Assembly (NCBI GenBank): GCA_002633005.1
Contig: NMRA01000028.1
Coordinates: forward strand, 542,183-606,182
Direction of reading: 5' to 3'
Length of the DNA stretch: 64,000 nucleotides
Source: Phoronis australis
Taxonomy: Eukaryota > Phoronida > Phoronidae
How positions within the stretch are numbered: the first letter of the stretch is position 1; each line of letters begins with the position of its first letter. Positions 59,629 to 64,000 of this stretch are shown piece by piece. The notes under the pieces are model-generated. The model saw only the letters and a program-made list of their open reading frames with translations, had not been told where the DNA came from and did not search any database. Made by a program: the position numbers and the translations under genes.

Positions 59629-60153
59629 ATTTTGTACTTTTTCAAATTGTCACCTCTGTGGTCACAGGTGATTTGAACCGTTGGAGAGAAATTTTCAATC
59701 ACAAAGGTGATTTTTAGGCCTCGTGGCCAGGAATTTCGCGTGATTTTTCAATATTTTTGAGAGGGGAATAGGGCCGATATTTGGCCCCAAAATTGAGGGC
59801 CCTGTCCTTTTTGTAAAGAAAATGCATCGCGCTTCAACCCATAGTCATGAAAACACAGCCTGGCTGGCCGAAGATTCTCCGGTCCTCATTGCTATGGCGG
59901 CATCCAGTCCGAGATGCGACAAATTAGGATTCAAAAACAGTTATAAATTTTACACAGACATTTTCCTTCGTCGCGGCGTATGGCAAGGACCCAACGCTTC
60001 CGAATCCCAACGTCCTTAGGGATTATAAAACAGAGTGTCCGTATTTTTTCTAGCTGTTCGAGCAACGCGGAGTACAACTTCGCGGATAAGCCAACAGAGC
60101 TATCGTAGCGAGCCTCGTTTTGGAACACGCCATCTGTCGGCGTGAATAGGGTC

Positions 60154-60782
60154 TATGGAGCCATTCGTCCGTCACAAAAAAGTGCTAAAAAGTTTAGTTA
60201 CTTTAAAATTTTTAATTCAAAATTAAAATAATTCTAGATTCTTTTTTAACTTGTTACTCAATACTATTGACCAAAATTTTAGATCCGAGGGATTATTTGT
60301 TAAGTCAGAAATTGTGTGACAGACGTACAGCAAATTTGTAGGTCCGTCACGTACGTAAACTTGCTGAAGATGAAATGTATCTCACATCTGAGAACCTTGA
60401 AACGATTAAATATAACACAAAGACAGCTTTAAAATCAAGTAATTAAAGTTGCTACAGATTTAAACTTGCTGCATTGGTCTTTTGCAATCTCAAAAGTATA
60501 TGCAAAAAAGTTCAAAAAATAGTTCACAATGTCATCTAGTTGTTATTATTAGAATTCAGCTTATTAAAACAAGGTACTTATGACAGAGGATTGGTCCTGA
60601 AAAGCTACGTTATGAGAAAAAATTCAATATTCAGGTGGTGACTTGAAGCAATTGATTTGTCAGAAAGCAAAAGTGGTGTTCGATCCTTGTAACTTGCTCA
60701 TGAAATGAATGTTTACATCAGTTTGATTATCCATGATTGATATACTTCTTTATCAGGGAGGTTTTACTCTAATGTAAGTGTA
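60154..60782. other. Spacer
   Basis: AT-rich, nothing recognised. Confidence 0.4.
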
Positions 60783-62139
60783 AGGTAACTCCAGACTTTC
60801 AGATTCGACATACATGTCTGTGGAGCATGCCAGCAAATTATTTGGCATGCAAATTACTGGTTTCAGCTCTTCAACTACAGGTTTAGACAGTATTCTGGCC
60901 AAGTATGTCAAGGGTGCTGCTGGGGTCATCGATGAACTTTTCATTATCTTCTGGTATAATTTAAAGTGGGCAAGAGTGTTTCTCTTATACAAAAAGAATT
61001 CAAAAACTGATGTCAGTAATTGCAGACCAGTTTCAAGTTGAAGTGTGATGTCTAAGGTTTTGACAGAGTAGTATTTAACCAATTGTGTGTATATCTAGTC
61101 AATTCCAACCTGTTATGTGCATTTCAATTAGGGGTTTGACAATCATGTTCCACTGACACGTGTATTGTCCAGCCTACTGATTACATAGCGTTTAAAATTG
61201 ACAGTGAAAATCTTGTGGGAATAGTTTTGTATACTTAGAAAAAGCTTTTGATTCTGTCAATCACAACATAATCATTGGAAAATTGGATGCAATTGGTCTG
61301 AATAACCTCGCTTCACGTCAGTATTCGACAGAAACAGCTCGTTGATCTTCATGGAGAAAAATGCTGTTTTGAGATGATAAGTTGTGAAGTATTACAAGGA
61401 TCCATCCTTGATTGGGCCACTTGTCAATGATCTGGAATTGATCATTACATGTAAACTATTGTAAACTGATCTGTAACTCTTTCTGATCTCTAGTAAGACG
61501 CATAGTGATATGAAAATGTTTCAATGGCAGATGAACTCAAAGCTGAATTTCAACCTGTTTGGCTAAAAGAACAAACAATAGGCCTTTAACTCGCACAAAA
61601 TCAGTCTCATAATAGTATTCCTTTCCATGATGAGACTTCCGTTCCATCTCAAATCACAAGCAGTCCGTTTGTGCACCTCCATTTGTGCACCTCCGTTCGT
61701 GTACCTGTCTCAAATTTGCAGTTTGGTTGGATTGCCACAGTACACTGGGAAGGGTTTCTTGAATCCGCGGATGGTTTCTATGTTCTTGTTGCTAACAGAA
61801 ATGGAATTGTGATTGCATCAAGGAATGTTATGAGACTGATTTCATGAGATTAATACGCCCAATTGGATTTTCGTTGTTTAGCCACCTGAGTGTGATGAAT
61901 TGCAGCTTTGAGTGAAATTTGATTTTGTCCCTGTGTTTGGGTAAAACTAAGTTGATTTTTTGTTTGATAAATGGCAAAGTCACCTAATCCTAATTGTGGT
62001 TTAAACATTTCATGTCTTGGTACTATGATTCACAGTACCATAGGAGAGACTATGAAAATTAAGATATTCCAAAAAGTTTATTGTGATGTAAATTTCTATA
62101 TGGTAGTACTGTATTCCTTAATTTTTCACTCAGTGTCAT
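60783..62139 (+). pseudogene. Non-LTR retrotransposon reverse transcriptase remnant, copy 1
   Basis: The frame at 60814-61041 contains TGLDSILAKYVKGAAGVIDE and WARVFLLYKKNSKTDVSNCR-PVSS, the standard opening of LINE reverse transcriptases (TGLDGIPA..., KxARVxPLxKK-x-x-KxDxxNYRPVS). Further on, in pieces, are RKAFDSVNHNIIIGKLDAIG (about 61240-61300), the KAFDxVDH motif, and a short L-x-Q-G-S-like block (about 61390). Many stops interrupt these. Downstream sequence to 62139 is probably the 3' part. It cannot encode a working enzyme. CR1/L2-type is a guess. Confidence 0.7.
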
Positions 62140-62398
62140 CATAGATTATAGACAACAGATTCGCAACTCCGGCATATTCTTACGAGCTGAGTTGAACTCT
62201 CCTGACCTATCTGCTGCAGTTTCCGGTCAGTGTAATTTGACGAGAAATACCTGCATCTACTTTACTGTCCAAAACAGCGAAAAAAACATTAATTTATATT
62301 AATTTCGGTATTGAAACGCTTTTCAAAGTCTTTCAATAGTAGAAGTGTTGGTATTGTGAGTACTTTTGGCAATGCTACTGGTAATTAATTTCAAAATN

Positions 62399-63566
62399 GC
62401 AAGAGTGTTTCTCTTATACAAAAAGAATTCAAAAACTGATGTCAGTAATTGCAGACCAGTTTCAAGTTGAAGTGTGATGTCTAAGGTTTTGACAGAGTAG
62501 TATTTAACCAATTGTGTGTATATCTAGTCAATTCCAACCTGTTATGTGCATTTCAATTAGGGGTTTGACAATCATGTTCCACTGACACGTGTATTGTCCA
62601 GCCTACTGATTACATAGCGTTTAAAATTGACAGTGAAAATCTTGTGGGAATAGTTTTGTATACTTAGAAAAAGCTTTTGATTCTGTCAATCACAACATAA
62701 TCATTGGAAAATTGGATGCAATTGGTCTGAATAACCTCGCTTCACGTCAGTATTCGACAGAAACAGCTCGTTGATCTTCATGGAGAAAAATGCTGTTTTG
62801 AGATGATAAGTTGTGAAGTATTACAAGGACCCATCCTTGATTGGGCCACTTGTCAATGATCTGGAATTGGTCATTACATGTAAACTAGTGTAAACTGATC
62901 TGTAACTCTTTCTGATCTCTAGTAAGACACATAGTGATATGAAAATGTTTCATTGGCAGATGAACTCAAAGCTGAATTTCAACCTGTTTGGCTAAAAGAA
63001 CAAATAATAGGCCTTTAACTCGCACAAAATCAGTCTCATAATAGTATTCCTTTCCATGATGAGACTTCCGTTCCATCTCAAATCACAAGCAGTCCGTTTG
63101 TGCACCTCCGTTTGTACACCTCCGTTCGTGTACCTGTCTCAAATTTGCAGTTTGGTTGGATTGCCACAGTACACTGGGAAGGGTTTCTTGAATCCACGGA
63201 TGGTTTCTATGTTCTTGTTGCTAACAGAAATGGAATTGTGATTGCATCAAGGAATGTTATGAGACTGATTTCATGAGATTAATATGCCCAATTGGATTTT
63301 CGTTGTTTAGCCACCTGAGTGTGATGAATTGCAGCTTTGAGTGAAATTTGATTTTGTCCCTGTGTTTGGGTAAAACTAAGTTGATTTTGTTTGATTAATG
63401 GCAAAGTCACCTAATCCTAATCGTGGTTTAAACATTTCCTGTCTTGGTACTATGATTCACAGTACCATAGGAGAGACTATGAAAATTAAGATATTCCAAA
63501 AAGTTTATTGTGATGTAAATTTCTATATGGTAGTACTGTATTCCTTAATTTTTCACTCAGTGTCAT
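62399..63566 (+). pseudogene. Reverse transcriptase remnant, copy 2
   Basis: Near-identical to 60970-62139 (offset 1427-1429), including the same stops. It begins immediately after the single N at 62398 in the middle of the first motif, so its left limit is an assembly join, not an element end. Confidence 0.75.
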
Positions 63567-64000
63567 TACAATAGTTACTACTGGTATTACGCCGCCTATC
63601 TAAAACATGCTAAATCTAAACTTCACATTTCACATACCGGTATCAAAAATATCAGTTTTGTTCTGAACCTGCGGAATAGCTTTTTAAATGTTAAGTTTTA
63701 AAAATCTTACTTATGTTGATTAAGTGCTGAGTTAAATGAAGCCTCCAATAACAAATCTGATAATTTCTGGTTCTTTATAAACTTTGATGGTCATAACACT
63801 TAAATTTCACTCCACCGCATGGTAGTTGTAGAAATACCTTTGCTAAACTGTTACGTACTATAATATAACTTATTCAACTCATTAAACAAAATTTTTAATA
63901 ATATGATGTTAGATGACAAATTTATTAATATATTAATTTTTTTCAATACTTTATGTAGGTTACTAATTTTCATTTACACTTTTGTTAATTTATTTAATGT
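63567..64000. other. Window end, AT-rich
   Basis: No feature recognised. Confidence 0.4.

Larger units (their letters stand above)
58177..60153. mobile_element. TIR element, copy B, with two nested MITEs
   Basis: Second copy of the 41474-42906 element. Its ends are better preserved: GACTCTATTTACGC at the left against GACCCTATTCACGC read inward from the right, flanked by TA. It is interrupted at 58958-59120 and 59319-59628 by MITEs that copy A lacks. No transposase is seen. Confidence 0.65.

Noticed and set aside
1-64000. CRISPR arrays, bacterial operons, rRNA genes
   Set aside because: None seen. The splice structure and transposons show this is animal DNA, and the tandem arrays lack the repeat-spacer pattern.

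Overview
This is animal (metazoan) genomic DNA: AT-rich, with GT-AG introns, widely spaced genes and a dense load of old and young transposable elements. The mix (short hAT-like MITEs, a Kolobok-type THAP element, Ty3/gypsy remnants, a degraded LINE reverse transcriptase, a tRNA-derived SINE) suits a marine invertebrate, but I cannot name the species. Two runs of N (32464-32597, 51452-52015) and two single Ns (46385, 62398) mark assembly joins. Three joins sit between near-identical 1.2-1.5 kb copies, which looks like uncollapsed haplotypes.

Only two host genes are well supported. The first (10060-22986, plus strand) joins into nine exons whose phases all agree, giving 442 residues: an alpha-helical BAR-like core followed by a basic stretch and a disordered tail with SH3-type proline motifs and several tyrosine motifs. 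By eye the core most resembles the fungal eisosome family Pil1/Lsp1, with FAM92/CIBAR-type BAR proteins as the alternative. The second (34092-36428 and probably onward, plus strand) is a 779-codon coding exon of an unrecognised, basic, Ser/Thr-rich protein with nuclear-localisation-like patches and a KEN motif; its remaining exons were not found. A lone exon at 7797-7936 could belong to an ankyrin-repeat protein.

Layout: 1-3859 featureless; 3860-4563 solo LTR with heat-shock-element clusters; 4741-4930 SINE; 7202-7297 gypsy integrase remnant; 7797-7936 candidate exon; 10060-22986 BAR-like gene with a decayed gypsy element in intron 1; 23630-24350 degenerate repeats carrying CTCF-like motifs; 24360-28500 featureless; 28500-33700 a nest of MITEs, GC-rich palindromic minisatellites and a 64-bp tandem array; 34080-36428 second gene; 37142-44583 a train of DNA transposons (Kolobok, hAT-like, unknown TIR); 45078-47784 duplicated block; 48451-49936 pogo/Tc1-like element; 49985-53474 duplicated block around a gap; 53475-58176 featureless; 58177-60153 second copy of the 41 kb element, with two nested MITEs; 60783-63566 duplicated LINE fragment.

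No functional link between the two genes is visible. Most of the structure worth following is transposon biology and the unusual BAR-like gene.
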